This document shows, piece after piece, positions 47,826-61,510 of a DNA stretch of 64,000 bases. A program made the translations under genes and the position numbers. How positions within the stretch are numbered: the stretch's first letter is position 1; each line of letters starts with the position of its first letter. The stretch comes from Isoetes taiwanensis (Eukaryota; Streptophyta; Lycopodiopsida; Isoetales; Isoetaceae). The stretch covers positions 16,733,094 through 16,797,093 of the forward strand of contig JAJEKV010000025.1 in NCBI GenBank assembly GCA_021234155.1. The letters are read 5' to 3'. The notes under the pieces were generated by a model. That model saw nothing but the letters and a program-made list of their open reading frames with translations, had not been told where the DNA came from and made no database searches.

Positions 47826-50800
47826 CACATTGGGCACGTAATGGAGTAGGGCTCCTCAAAATAGGCGGGTGCTAAAGGCTCTAAGACCGTGACTCCCCAG
47901 AGTGGGCGGGTGGTCAATTCGTATCAACACTTGGACTGAGTGCCCAACCTGCAATCTTAAACGCAACAGTGAATTGGCAGGCCAAGCAGAGGCAGTTTCT
48001 TGAAGGCTAGACCGTTGAGGAAGAGGGAGCTCAATCAAATCAACAAGATAAAGTATACATAGCGCCATCTTGAGTCTATATAACTAGTAAGCATGGAAGC
48101 ACACAACTTGAAATCCATGTTATGACAGCAGTAAAAAATAGGCATCTTCAAAAAAATGTTTTACCAGTTGAGCTAACATGAATTCGAACTCAAGCAAGTC
48201 TGCCAAAACTATAGATCTACATTTTTGAAGAATAATTACCTTGGGAGTGAGTGGCACCATGTAAGTTCTTCGATCAACTATATTAAAGTAGGCGCTCAAG
48301 AGTGATTGATTCAAATGCAGAAAATGGAGGGGAATTTGAAATCTGAATTTGAATTACTCAGGAAATTCAAATATACCATTGGCAAGGGGCATGTTTCAAC
48401 CCGAACAGTGTGCTATTTAGCTTCCAACTAGATTATTTCCAACTTCAAACCCTTCTGCTTGTTTCATAAAAAAATTCTTCATCTAATTTTGCATTAGATA
48501 ATGTAGTGCGTACATCCGATGTATTTCGAGATCTTTTTGCCACTAAAATGTTTTATGTGGACCTAAGCATTTTCTTTTAGTTTTTATCATTACCAATACA
48601 GTATTATGATTCTGTATGATCTTTTCATGTTAGGTAAATCTGGAGATACAGCAAACTTTAGATCAAGAAAACTTCAAGCATGGTCATAAGCAATATGTTA
48701 GCATGTAAGCCAAGTGAGACGTTTGTCTATCCGGTTCTGTATCTAACATTAAGTATATGGCTCAACCTTTGTGTCTATTTTGCAGATCAATACTATTGTA
48801 GAGCAACAAAGCCATAAATCCGATCCCATTCATAGGTTCTGGTTCTTGTGGTGCCGAAGCTATGGAGCCTTCTCTCGGTATTGGATTCAATCTAGGCACT
48901 TCTTGGCGTGCTTCTGAAAACAAATCAGTGCCCAACACAACTTCCTGCACTAGCCCAATGCAGGATATGATCTTACAGGACATGCCCTTCCTTTTCAGAA
49001 TGCGAGAGTTGCCAGATCTCCCTGAGATTTGAGATTCATACAATGCTTTTGTTCAAGTTTGGGAAGGAGTTTGTTGATGTTATTTCAGAACTTAGACCTG
49101 GCAATCTAGCTTTGAAGCTAGGAACATTATTCTTTTGATAACGACTGTATGTAAGACTATATATTCATCTTGGGCAAGTTTTTGTGCAGCTTTGGCAAGT
49201 TTTTGTGCAGCTGGTTTGATTCTTTGCCAGTAGGCCCAGCAAATATAAGGCAAAATATTAAGGTCATGAGCAAGAGACACTTACCTCACACCTCTCTTGG
49301 CGCCTTCCATTGCACATTATGCCAAGGAGAATTGGCTTGCCTAGAAATACACCGCTGAGGAAATACATTAGAAGGTGTATTTAGAAGTTTGGCTAGATGT
49401 TATCACTAACAATGTTGTTGCTTTCACGGAAGCATGATATATCAAGAATTCCTTTTCCAAATTGTAAGAAATCAAGGTAAAAAAGATGATATACTGAAGA
49501 CAAGCACCAAAAATCCAGGGCCGAACTAACTCAGGTTATTTCTTAACCATAATTTGGCCCTAATGTCTTAGTCATCGCTTAGTAGCATAAGGAACTCAAG
49601 ATTGTGAGCTAAGCTGCTGTACTTTGTAGGGATCCATCTGGTGCAAATGGGCAAGTGGATATTCACATTAAGTGACAATGCCAAAATCCATTATAAAGAA
49701 TGACAAATTTTGAAAGACATTATGGTGGCTTCTAGTGTACAATTGCAGAATTCACAAAATAGTCTGCTGGCCCATGCACTAGGGGTATCTAGCTTAAAAC
49801 TTAGCTTGTGGCTTTGCCAATGACTGATGTATATATGTATTGTATATATTGTAGAAGGCAAATATGAACTATACAGGATTCTTATGTGCATGCAAGTGAA
49901 CTAGAGTAAGCTCTAATGCTATCTTCTCTTTCGTTGTTAGTTGGGGATTAATTTTTGTTGCTAATCTAGTCTTTGAACATATGATCTACTAAAAGCAGAT
50001 AAAATATTGCAAGAATATTACTGCAAGCATCTTTCATGATTGTCCACATTATGTGCTTAAAGATATTAATAATGGATTACTATCTACAACATTTTCATGG
50101 ATTATGTAGATGCTACCTTTTAGAGATGCCACCAATGTCCTAGTACCAATGTCCTAGTATTAATTTAAATGCCTTACAATTGTTTATTGGATCCAAATTA
50201 ATGCCTCGATCAATTGGTTTTGTTGGATTCAATAGAATGGTTGCTTTAAACTAGCATGTTCACTGTATGTTTCCTAAAGTGTGAATGGTATAATCGTTTG
50301 CGAATCCATTAGCCCAACCGTGGATCCGTATTTGGACATGCATGCGTAGCAATCCATTAATATTTGCCAACTTCTAGAATGCGGTGCATTAACCGTAGAA
50401 CTTCATGTTTTGTACAAAAGGTCACATAATATCCTGTCCATGGGCAGAAAGATTTTTTTTCTATCGTTGCCTCGTTTTCAGTACACTATGTGTGTTGTAG
50501 CAGATATTTCTTTCAGCTTCTCCATTTTGACAATTTCTGGAACCTCTAGGCGCGAGAATAGAATAGAATGGAATATAATGGTGCATTTTGGGACATCTGC
50601 TTAGTAGATATGCTCTTGCCGCATGACTTTGCATATTTAGAAATAGATAGTTTGATTTTTTGAATTTAGGCTAGAGATGTGAATGCTGCAATCTTTGTCT
50701 ATCATTTTGCAAAAAAAAAAGGTGTTGGAAGGGGGGGGGGGAGGTGGACACCACTTATGCATTTGTTTGGGTGAAAATTAAAGTTCCATTTCTTTGTCTT

Positions 50801-51059
50801 TGTTATATTGTTATAACATGTCTATATATAATGCATTCACAACACATTTATAGTAGTTGCAAGAAATCTGAAATATTAGGAATATAAAGACATGTCATAA
50901 AGTAATGTACTGAGAACATAAGTTTCTTTGTAGATAGAAATGCAAATCCTGAACATGGGATTGTTCATTTGTCAGAATATAGGATCATTCGTCTGAATAT
51001 AGGATTCTTTGTTCGTTTGTTTTATTGAATAGAAAACACCCACACAAGTTATACATATT
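47826..51059. other. Gene-poor stretch
   Basis: No supported gene. A short duplication (gcaagtttttgtgcagctt) lies at 49175-49212 and an uninterrupted G run at about 50732-50743. Confidence 0.35.
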
Positions 51060-51447
51060 GCAAGATTATTTTGCAACCTTGCCAGCTATAAAGCACGGCT
51101 TTACGACTGGTCGCACCAATCACACTTGTTTAGGGTCTTGGTACCCGTTCTCCTATATGAGGTGGAGATGTGGGGACCAGTAGTATCACTTGCCACTTGG
51201 AATGACTTGGTGGGGGTTCAAGAGGCTAATCTGGCTCGGGGTGTCGTATCAGATACTTCTGCCTACAGCGGGCGGTACTAGATCATCACTTCATATACTT
51301 TCAGAAGATGGTCAGAATGGGAAACACTCACCTCCCACACCTCGCCTATGCCACGGCAATGGATCCTCAACGCCTCAAAGCCTGCTGGAAGGAGAAGCGA
51401 GCTATTGACTCTCCAGATGACAACCAAGAAACTATGCAACACTTGAA
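51060..51447 (+). pseudogene. LINE ORF2 C-terminal fragment (same family as 60545-61510)
   Basis: Frames give RVLVPVLLYEVEMWGP, then LVGVQEANLARGVV, then FIYFQKMVRMGNTHLPHLAY and AMDPQRLKACWKEKRA. The last two blocks match HIVYFQKLVNMDDARLPNLA and AMGPQCLKARWRKKRA of the minus-strand LINE at 60545-61510. Frameshifts near 51260 show decay. It stops where the Helitron begins at 51448. Confidence 0.65.
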
Positions 51448-53583
51448 TCTTTATATTATAAAACCGTGATGTTTGTCTGTCCCTCCACTCGATCGATGGC
51501 CCACACTACATCTAGACAGTTAAAATTGTGAAGAGATGAAAGGGTTTAGTAAATGTAACCTTCCATTCCACGTGGCATAAAGTTAGACTCAAATGGTGCC
51601 ACGTGGCATAATCTTATTCATTTAAAATTAAAATAGTAGTACGAAAATATTGCACCAGAGCAAAGGTGCAAAGAATGAATCATCAATTCTGCAAAAGGAG
51701 CCGAGCCTACGGTTTGTTCAAATGGTTCCGATGATATGAACTGAACGTCCCAAAAGGAGAGGGTTGAAGCAGGGTATTTAGTACTCCAAAGCAAACATGT
51801 CTATGGCAAGATTCAACTGGGACCAGAACAGGTTATAGTTGTGGCTAGATTCGGCTTGATTTGGCTATGGCGGCAAGCAGCAAGCGCTTTTTTTCTAGAT
51901 TAGGATTTCGAAACAAAGATACCCTGCACATGAGGGAGGGATTGCCATGAAGTTTTTGGGCATGGGAAATACTATAGCATGCTTGGGTTTTATCGCCTTA
52001 CTTGCTGATACAGATCTGCATGTTTTGATTTAAAAAAGGTAACCCACGAAAGCATGGATTTTATATTTTAAATGTAATTACAATGTGTATGTCTTTTTAG
52101 CTATTAATCATGGGGTTATGAGCTATTAATCTGACCAGAAACATCATGTGCATTCCTTTATGGAGTTATGACATACTAGAAATGAGCTGGCTATCTAAAT
52201 TGCTTACAGATCAAAGTTCTATTCTGAAATTCTCTAAACATAATCTTCTGGACATTGCATATTAAGAATGCACATAAATGTCTTAGAACTCTATTGCATG
52301 TTTTCTACCATTCTAAAATTTGTTTTATCAACTTATAGTCAAAAAACTATTAATCAAGATATGATTCTGAACAGCTTATTGCCAGCATGTAGCTACACAC
52401 TACTTGGACAGGAGATGCTTGGAAGAGGACGATTTGATGAAATGGATATGTTTGTTTGAAGCGCGTAGTCATATCATCTTTCTCACATTGGTTCAGAAAA
52501 AAGGGAATTACATTTCAAAGTACAACATAATCTCTAGAGAAATCATTTTGGAGAACTTATCATCAATTATTCAACTTTGCACTTAAAATAGCATCCTAGC
52601 TTTCGAAGCTACCATTTGGTTGTAGTGTGACATCCTTAATGCACATTCCTTAATGTCCACTATTTGGTAGTGTAACACCTTTAATGTGCCCAACAATGCC
52701 ATATAATTTTTCACAATATAGTATACAGGCATAAAAGAATGTTATATTTCACTTGTTGCTAAGCATTAGTTGCAAAACAAACACGACTATATGATGCCAT
52801 GTTGCCACTTACCTTTCGAGCGTTGATTGATTGTAGTTGTAAGCAGGAACAACATAATCTTTGCATTACATCCTCCTCAAAAATCTTTTTCAAATGCTAC
52901 AAGTGTTCCTATAGATGTTGAACTATTAGACATCTTCCAAGTCCATGACACAAGATCTTACGTTAGGGGACTCAAGAACCATCCTTAGAATGGGTTGCAT
53001 CTATGTAGAGTAATGACAAAATGTTTGAGCCATCTACCTTAGTAAAATGTTTTGTACGAAGGTTATAAAATGAGAAATAACTTGAAATATGGCATTTTTA
53101 GAAGTTAGTTAATTCGATATATTGCTCTCCATTTGGCCCTCAATCTAAGGGAATTCATGTGGTACATTTTGGGTAGAAGACGAAGGTGTAATGTGCAGTA
53201 TACGTGAAAATAAAGAAATTGTGCTAATTTGTTGTGCTGATAATGCTGCGATTATCTACAACTTGTGATGTAGAATTTCTAACATGTGTCTCTATCCAAA
53301 CATTTCTTTTTCTACTCTATATCCTTGGGGATGCACCTAAATGAGACATGTTCAGAATATCAAGAAAATAGAAGCAGAGCAATAAAAAGATTGACCTTAA
53401 AATTAGACAAGGCTACACCTACAAAACAGTCAATTTACGACACATATTAAGTGTTACAACACAAAGCATTTTTTCAAAATTTAATATGCATAATACATAC
53501 GGTGCATTAAACCCCACAGCTTAATACTCCACTCTTCACGTATAATCACATGGAATGCCCACCAAAGGTGGGCAATTTTCTAG
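51448..53583 (+). mobile_element. Complete non-autonomous Helitron (2136 bp)
   Basis: The 5' end at 51448 reads TCTTTATATTATAAAACCG, followed by GTTTGTCTGTCCCTCC, the classic plant Helitron start, with A before it. The 3' end is a 7-bp hairpin (gcccacc 53557-53563, loop aaa, ggtgggc 53567-53573), then aatttt and CTAG at 53580-53583, then T. Insertion between A and T fits. The interior has no Rep or helicase and no recognised captured exon, so it depends on an autonomous element. Two CACGTG boxes lie near its 5' end (about 51573 and 51601). It entered next to or inside a LINE fragment. Confidence 0.8.
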
Positions 53584-55644
53584 TTTTAATTAGAACGCTA
53601 GCAAATAGGAGTAGTTGACGATCAATATAGCCAAGCGAACAAGATGATTAGATGGTTTTGTTATCTCAACAGTTTCCTGCTCATTTAACTTATGAGAGAA
53701 ACAAACTGAGTTTATGTTTCGATGTGCCATAAAAACAATTGACATAATTTGGTACCAAGGAGCCAATTTTTGGCATTGTGAAGTTCTAGATATTGTTGTA
53801 AAAGTGCTTATGTATGTGGTTAACTCAACACACGCATCAAATAAACCTTTTGAGTTCTTCAAATTAGCTCGAATCTTTCAGTTTAATTAAAATTTAGCTT
53901 GACTTTTTCATTTCACCTTGCTAAATAGGCGACTTTAACTTCCAGCTTTCTTGCTACAATCCCTATACTAAAATCTTCATACAAAAATTCCCATCACAAA
54001 TGACCAGTCGACTTCGTACACTCCTTCATAGTACAAGCACTTGTTTCGTCATGTTCCTCCATTTATCCCTCCCAATTTGTTATTTCCCTTAATATTGATT
54101 TCTAGCCTTGGGACGAACTTATTAATGTTGGTTTGGGCGCATCACACCTCCTTTTCGCCTTAGCCATCATCGTTAGTTACCTATCATCGTCCCGACTAAG
54201 ATTTCACTTCGGTTTAGAGGGCAACACTCTATTGCATTAGCAACTTGTTTGATCTTTTTACTACTTTTTTATTTTCCCTTTTATTTTTACAATTTTCGAT
54301 TTGGCTCCTTTTTTATTGCAACCGGGCAGAGGCCCTTCTTCTCTTTCTGTTTCTGCCTGGATGAGTGCCTCTCTACTGCACCAGCAGACTAGCTCGATTC
54401 GTCCATGCCCGGCAGACCAGCAGCCGGGCCCTTCCAAACTCCAGCAGCAAGTAGCAAGCACAACCCTTCTCCTCCAGCAGCAGGTAGCCTTTTGTTTATC
54501 TGTAACATTCAGGAAAGGGCAGACCAACCAGTCAAGAAGATACATTTACTTGCCATAATGCATTGTTTGAATCATGTTTAACGTATGTTCTTCTAAATCT
54601 ATTTATCGATTTTCTTGCAGAAATCAACGAAGAAATTGATGTTGAAGAAGGTGATGGTGATACGATGATATGCTTATTGCTACTGCTGCAACTGATTAGT
54701 TAGTACTACTACTTAGGAACATTGTCATGAAATTACTGTCTAAACACTATGCAAATACTTAAATCAACTCAACCCAACCCGCATTCGGTCAAATATTTGA
54801 TAGGTCACCCAATATATTGGAGTAGTCAAAAGCGTTTTATCATCTGCCTTTTACTCACTTTTTATGTACAGGAATTTGCAAAGCAAAACTCTGGACCTCA
54901 GAATCCTGGAGTTGAGATTGTTAAAAGGGACGGTGAAAGCAATAGGAAGGCCTCTCATTCATGTACAGTTTTCCATTTTCCTATATGTAAGGCATGGAAA
55001 GGACGGATGACATGGAAAGGATGAATGACTTGATTGCAGCTTTTAAGCAGCACAGTTTTCCAGTGTCCCTCCTATATGCTCATGATGTGTATCTTGTTTC
55101 TACCATCACGTATTTGATTTGCTTAAAGGGCAAACCATCATGCGACAACACCACCTTCATCTCCTTTTCAACCCTCTCAGTGTCACGATCAGAAATTCGA
55201 GCATTATCTCTGACCTGCCACATCAGCATTCAAGGCTTTCTGGCTTTATGTCTTACACTCTTGTAAAAGAGTGTGAGTTGCGAGAGCCACGTGAGTTCTT
55301 TTTGATATCATATCAAATGGTAAGTACGATAAAACATTCTGAGCTCTGCTTATAATCTGCTGCCAGCAAGTCAGTCGTATGGCCTTGCATAATCTTCAAA
55401 TAATTCCCATTTTTGTAGACCAAAACCCTAAAAATTTGAAAGAGCAGAATGATGAACTCACAAAATAAAATGACAATACTCAAAAGGCAAACGCCCACAA
55501 ACCACTTCACTAACCAAAACCATTGCTTTAAAAACACTTTAAGACAAAGGTACTTCCATAATTTCATCATTGCATACATGAATCCAATCAAAATCATTTG
55601 TACCTAATTCAGCTTAAAAGCTGTTGGAATCGACTGAGAATAAT
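53584..55644. other. No gene resolved between Helitron and LCB1
   Basis: A Gln-rich frame (54301-54558) and an acceptor-preceded piece at 54871 (EFAKQNSGPQNPGVEIVKRD) are open, but I found no consistent exon chain and no firm homology. LCB1 3' UTR on the minus strand should begin just left of 55645. Confidence 0.3.
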
Positions 55645-58600
55645 TCAATTACCATAAAGTACAGACTCTACGACTCTTTTCATTGAAGAGATAAGTGACT
55701 TGATATCTGATTCTGAATGAGCAGCTGATGCCAGAATTCGAATTCCAGCAGTGAGCCTGCACTTGTCAAGCATCGATCGTTTTCCCACAGCAACAAGAAC
55801 AGATTCCTCCTCAAGCATCTACAAATTCAGACGCCATCTTAAGTAACTTAAATATTCTGAGACCCTTCATTTTTAACACAAGCAACAACCATGTTATTCC
55901 TTACTCGTTCTGCAATCTGTTCTAAAATGACAACATCCTCTTCAAAACGCCCTCTTGAATTTTGCAGGTGTAGGAATATAACAGGTGATAAAGCGTGTCC
56001 TCCAACAGAGATTCCAGGGACTCCAGAAATACCTGAAGTGCAGTATGTCTGCTTAATATATAATCTCAGAAAATAGCTTTAAGTCACCCAATGAATTACC
56101 CTCCCGTAGAAGTTTAATGTTTCTCTGTAGAGTAACAAGCAACCCAGGATTCTGTTCTAGATGCTCAATTGCAGCAATAGAAGCACTAGCAGAAAAGGGG
56201 GGCAAAGAGGCTGAGAATACATAACCGGCACCATTCAGGCGCTGCAGGAAACAAACTTGTGAAGTTAAAGACAGAGAAAAAAGATATAGCATGACAACTG
56301 TGTTAAGGTACACTTCGAACAAGATTGCCTCCCTAGTGGACGAAATCCTTTATTACATCATAGAGACATGCAATCGTCAGAAACCTAGAAGGCTTCGACG
56401 TTATAATAGCATTTAAATAGCATCCATCGAGCAGTTGCACTTACCTGATGGTCAACAACTTTAGCACTGCCAGTACAGAAGCCACCTGTGGAAGCCAATG
56501 CATGTCCCATTGCACACGTTATGATGTCAATCTTCTCTACCTAAACAGTATGAACTAGAATAAGTTTGGGAGCTGCCAATTCAGATACACATAGATATAA
56601 ATCTGCACTTACTGGTATATTAAAATATTCTGAAAGCCCCCGTCCAGTCTTCCCAAAAACTCCAAAAGAGTTACTTTCATCCATAAAAATTCTAAAGCGG
56701 TACTTATCTCTTAACTGAACAATTTTGTCAAGTGGTGCCATCTGACCTGAATTCTGCAACAATTTCCTTGTTATCTCATTTTTTTCCCCTCTTCTTGAAC
56801 AAAGCTTTTCCTGCATTTTTCCGTAACATTTAAGTACCTGGTAGACTGCCTCCACAACAATGAACCGGCGATTTAATCGTTTCTTCTTCCTACGATCTTC
56901 CTGGGCTACCTCCTCAAGCAGTGCTTCCAGTGATGCCATGTCATTGTGTTTGAAATACTTAATAGTGCTTCTCGAAAGCAGCAATCCAGTTTGTATTCCC
57001 CAGTTTATACCTTCATCACTGCAATGTCATACAAGATTTTAAATCAACTGTTCAACTAGATGTTTTCTTTACAAAAGCAAATTCCATCATAAAAGATAGG
57101 CAAGCAAAAGGGTCCACGCTCTACTTATAATTCCTTCTCTGTTAAAACTTACATGTTCCCAATGAACTAATAGGAGTCTGAGGGTAAGCTATGCTTTTTT
57201 GCCTTGGTAATAATGGCAAAATCAAGTTTGGATGTGCCCACTTGGAAACAAGATGATGCATTACTTCTTTTCATAATACCAGGTCTAGCTTCATGTGTCA
57301 TAAGATTCTCCTAAAACTAAAAGAAAATGACATAAGAAAATAAAACGATAAGAGCATCATTTAGTGACCACAAACTTGGGAAGGCATTTGTTGGTAAGGC
57401 CAAAATGCAAACAATTTCCTAAATACATGGAAAAGGTTATATTCATAAAAAAATGCTTACGCTAAAATAAGATCCCCACTTTTGCAGAATGCCGGAATTG
57501 TACTTGAGGCAGTGGCCAGGCCATAGGAGTAGAGAATTGCATCAGGGGTCCCCAGGAACTGTGCCAGCTTATGTTCCAAATGTGAATGCACATCTACATT
57601 TACAGGAAAAGAACAGGACACATTTACATACCAGTGCAGGTTATCCAATAAACTTGGCAAAAGTATCCTAGAAATGATAACCTACTCATCCAGACAAGTA
57701 TCAAATTCGTCAGAAAAATAACTCTTAAATTAAATGAGTAGAGAATTTACAGACACTAATTCTAAAGGTAACGAGTTTATTTTGCTTGGAGCTAATATAG
57801 ATTGACAACCATCTTTAACAACTGCTCCAATTTCTCAGCCAAGAACATAAGGAATGGTATATGGTGAGGCAATTTTTCTTTTCAGACAGACATATGCCTC
57901 TAATGCGAAGCCATGGCCTCAAGGATGTGACCTAAGATAACCTTTCTCCTTTGTCCTATCGCTAATTGGGTACTGGATGAGTGTAAAGAAAAGAAAATTC
58001 AACTCTGATCACACACCAAAAAGTCCACGCCAAAATCCATTAATTATTTAAATGAAATCAAATTCATATCATACTTCTGTGATTTCAGCCTTTTCATAAA
58101 AGTTAGTACTAAACATTTGCAGGCAAGACGGGAAACTTCCTAAATTCCGTTTACTCTGCTCCCCTAAATATTTCCAGTCAATTCTAACGGTACTGTTTTC
58201 TGCCTAATAGACTAATGAATCAAAGAATGAGCTGGATTTGGATGATTTCTGCCTTTTGAGGATCTGTTCTGACTATTAATATGTATCATATACGTAGCAC
58301 AAAACCTAATAAGTTGTAATCAAGTACTATAAAAGTAAGCATTACCGATAGTCCCATAAAATCCACGAGGGCCACAGGCTCCAACCCCATACTTCTCCAA
58401 AGAATTGATGCAAGCCTCCTTGCTTACAAAACAGCAATTGGAAGTCATTCACAATACTAATGGAACAATAAAAAGCAGAAAGCGCAAAGTGGCATACTCT
58501 GATCTTACGATGCCCGATAAGGCCCAGATAATCAGCCGAAGCAAAATTTATCACCTCCTTACCATTAACAGTTGTATGTGGACCTGCTGCACTGGTCATG

Positions 58601-59181
58601 ACAATACTTGTTGTCAAATTACTCAACGTACCAAAGCATAGCAGTTCCAGCAATAACAACAAATCAAAAGTATCAATTAAAATTTAAAAATGCATCCACC
58701 TCTCCAGGACGGGGGGTTCTCGTTGCATCTCTTTTGTTATTGGAGGATGTAGTGGCTCTGGTACCCATAAGTCACACATCTCATCAACTTCCTAAGGGCA
58801 AGATAATCCCAACAGCGTTACGTTTTTTAAAGATGACTTTTCTCATGAGCTCATAGAACTACATATGACCTGTCTAGACCTATCCGACAGAAAAGCAGAT
58901 TTATATAAAGACCAAAGACAACGAAAATACATACAACTGCATTGCCCTTTTCGAGAATTCTAAATACATGAAGACTGAAAACGGCAGTAGATCAAAAAGG
59001 TAGCACCTAATTTGGCAGCTAATCTACTTACCTGTTGACTGAGGAGTTGGCCAGATTGTTTTTTATCGGGTTGATAACTCTTCTGCAACAAGAGATACAA
59101 GACCACGCCTAGCAACGTAGCCTCCACAAGCAGATGGACTGTATCGTTCGGCAACTGTGCGCCCAACACGGAGAGCTCCAT
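55645..59181 (-). CDS. LCB1: Serine palmitoyltransferase subunit 1 (LCB1)
   Basis: Eleven exons, all with GT-AG introns, give an unbroken 467-residue protein (Arabidopsis LCB1 has 482). Coding order on the minus strand: 59181-59032, 58791-58700, 58591-58498, 58418-58346, 57593-57461, 57018-56838, 56753-56613, 56540-56445, 56241-56100, 56032-55905, 55818-55645. LCB1 pairs with LCB2 in the ER membrane and condenses serine with palmitoyl-CoA, the first step of sphingolipid synthesis. A membrane segment lies at about residues 17-33. Then come [71 protein letters not shown] and [11 protein letters not shown]. As in other LCB1 proteins the PLP lysine is absent. Start chosen at 59181, where family similarity begins; the frame is open upstream to 59331. 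Confidence 0.93.
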
Positions 59182-59366
59182 CCCCCTCCCAACAGGGTGT
59201 TGTCTGTGCTCTGTGGGCCGATTCCTTAGATTCAACAGAACAGTACCAATGAATAGATGACATGTCAGCACAACAACCACGTCACAGAATACGGCACATG
59301 TAACCCATTGGAAATACGGTATTTGCGCCATTGAATATTTGTTATTACGTAGGGAAAATTTTAAAT

Positions 59367-59568
59367 AGGGAAAAACTACAATATACCCCTAACTTTTTGC
59401 AAAATTCACAAAATGCCCCTAACTTTCTAAAAATTCATGAAATGCCCCTAACGTATAGGTTTTTAGGGGCATTTTATGAATTTTTAGGGGCATTTTGTGA
59501 ATTTTTAGAAAGTTAGGGGCATTTTGTGAATTTTGCAAAAAGTTAGGGGTATATTGTAGTTTTTCCCT
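59367..59568. repeat. Foldback element with perfect 71-bp inverted repeat
   Basis: 59367-59437 (starts agggaaaaactacaatatac) is the exact reverse complement of 59498-59568, with a 60-base spacer that also contains further aggggcatttt repeats. It lies 186 bp upstream of the LCB1 start codon. Exact arms imply recent origin or gene conversion. Related aggggcattttt phrases occur near 60180. Confidence 0.85.
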
Positions 59569-60544
59569 TTTAAATATACCCATGTACTTTGAGGTATTTA
59601 TCAAAATACCCTTGTATGTTGTCAAAATGCCCCTAGGTCTGTAGCCTTCAGACGATCCCTACAACGCTAGCTCTGAATCTAATTAATAATCTAGCAGTAC
59701 CAGCTCAAATTTTGGAGATTTTCACACGCAACTGGTTAATGTGGTGTCCACTGATGCAATGCAGGACTTTCTGCCCGCGAATTTGCAGTCTGTGCTTTAT
59801 AATAAGAACAGAGTGATCCCAAAGCAGATCAAAGATATGCCCAAGCCGCAGAGGTCTTTTTGAAGATAATTGTGGCATGCATGCGAAAGAACTTGACAGC
59901 TCTGCTGCTCAAAATATACAATAAAAATGAAAAGAGAAACTTAGAAGTAGCTTTGCCCCAGAGAAAATCACAAAGGGCTCAAGATTTCTTAGGTTTTCTA
60001 GGCTTGTTGTTTCTGGCCTTGCTCGAAACTAGAAAATTTGCAAGCTCCATAACCAGATCTTCATATCTTATTAGAAGTCCAAATCACCAGCTCCAATTTA
60101 CCACTCCATGATCATCTTCTCATAGTGGGTTTGTTTCCGTCGTTCTTCTCTTATCTCTAGTAGTTTCGTGGCCATATCAGGGGCATTTTTACGATATCTC
60201 AAAATATAGCATTTTCACAAATACCTCAAAATAGAGGGGTGTTTTTAAAAGTTCCTCTATTACATATAAATTTTTCGCTGTCGAATATTCTTAGCTAAAT
60301 CTGGCATTGAGATCAAGAATATGCCTCAAGATGCCAAGCATCTTAGAACCCCAACCTCTCTCTTCTGAACCCTGTACTCAAATTAAGAATGGTATAAAAA
60401 TATAGAAAACTAAAACAAAATACCTAAAACAACAACGTGCTCAGGCACTAGGGATTGCCCCTATGTCATTGGAAGAGAGCTAATTCTAAAATTATTTACC
60501 AAAATATGTATGTACAAAAATAAGAAGAAGAAAAAAAGAATGAT
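59569..60544. other. No gene seen
   Basis: Contains phrases related to the foldback element at both edges (atacccatgtac...aatgcccctagg at 59572-59635; ggggcatttttacgatatc at 60181). The whole 59367-60260 interval may be one larger repeat. Confidence 0.35.
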
Positions 60545-61510
60545 TTTTATTGTCCATGGAGACCAATCGGCCTATAGACCCAATGAAGGAGCGCAACAAA
60601 CTTATTACTGTCCGGGTTAAACCTCCCCTCCCCCTCCAGGAAGGGTTTTCGAGGGAAAAACTGTGGCAGTAATAAGAATGTTGTCAAATTATACAAGTAT
60701 ACATCATCATGAATTATATGTATATATATACATGTCAAGTGTGTGCCCGAGGACATAGCTGATCTCGCGTATCCATCCATGACCTCCTAAAGGTATGATC
60801 CCAGCCTTCGTACGAGGTCTGACCAAGTCAGCATAGTGCATCCGAATTTGATCATATGTTGGGCAGTTTTGAAGAGTATGAGATTCATCCTCAATGCCTC
60901 CCATTTGGCAGCATTGACAAAGTTTGTTCTGGCGTGGCTCAGCAATCCATCTGCCCATCTCAATTTGAAAATAATGTGCCCCTGTGCGAATGGAGGCAAT
61001 GAGTCTATGCCTTTTCATAGGCAAATAGATATGCAGGTCGCATTGCGGGCCCCATTCCAATGTGCGATTTATATGGTGCTGGTAGTGTGCTGTCTTGACC
61101 TGTTCAAGGGCACTGGCATCCCAGAGCTTGTCTAGATATTGCCTCAAGCTATGTGCGATCTGCCTCTGTTTGCACATGTATGCACCTGTGCTCCTGCACA
61201 TTCCATCTACCCAACCATTGAGCTCTCTTTTTCCTCCAGCGGGCCTTGAGGCACTGCGGCCCCATTGCCATGATATAAGCTAGGTTAGGGAGACGAGCAT
61301 CGTCCATATTGACCAACTTCTGAAAATAGACAATGTGGCGATCAAGTGCTGCCATCTGAAAAGGCAAAGGACCCGTCTCCTGCAACAGAATTTGATATGG
61401 GACTGTGGACTTCATCCCCAGTGCTTCTACCACGAAGCTTTCCATACCTGCTTCAAGTCATTCCAGGTAACAAGGGATGCTACTGAGCCCCATACTTGTA
61501 AAGAGCTTGG
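60545..61510 (-). pseudogene. LINE ORF2 C-terminal fragment
   Basis: Minus-strand frames 61445-61149 and 61201-60707 overlap with one frameshift. They read VVEALGMKSTVPYQILLQET, then ARLPNLAYIMAMGPQ, then RLIASIRTGAHYFQIEMGRW. A zinc-binding end follows: CQCCQMGGIEDESHTLQNCP. This is the C-terminal part of a LINE endonuclease-RT protein with a CCHC-like module. An AATAAA-like signal on the minus strand near 60550 may mark the 3' end. The same family occurs at 51060. Confidence 0.7.

Noticed and set aside
47469-47917. Overlapping open frames of over 120 codons on both strands
   Set aside because: They arise from the GC-rich 115-bp tandem repeat; the peptides simply repeat and show no motif.
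54301-55266. Gln-rich frame and EFAKQNSGPQNPGVEIV piece resembling a mitochondrial ribosomal L43-type helix
   Set aside because: Resemblance is short, and no consistent exon chain could be built around it.
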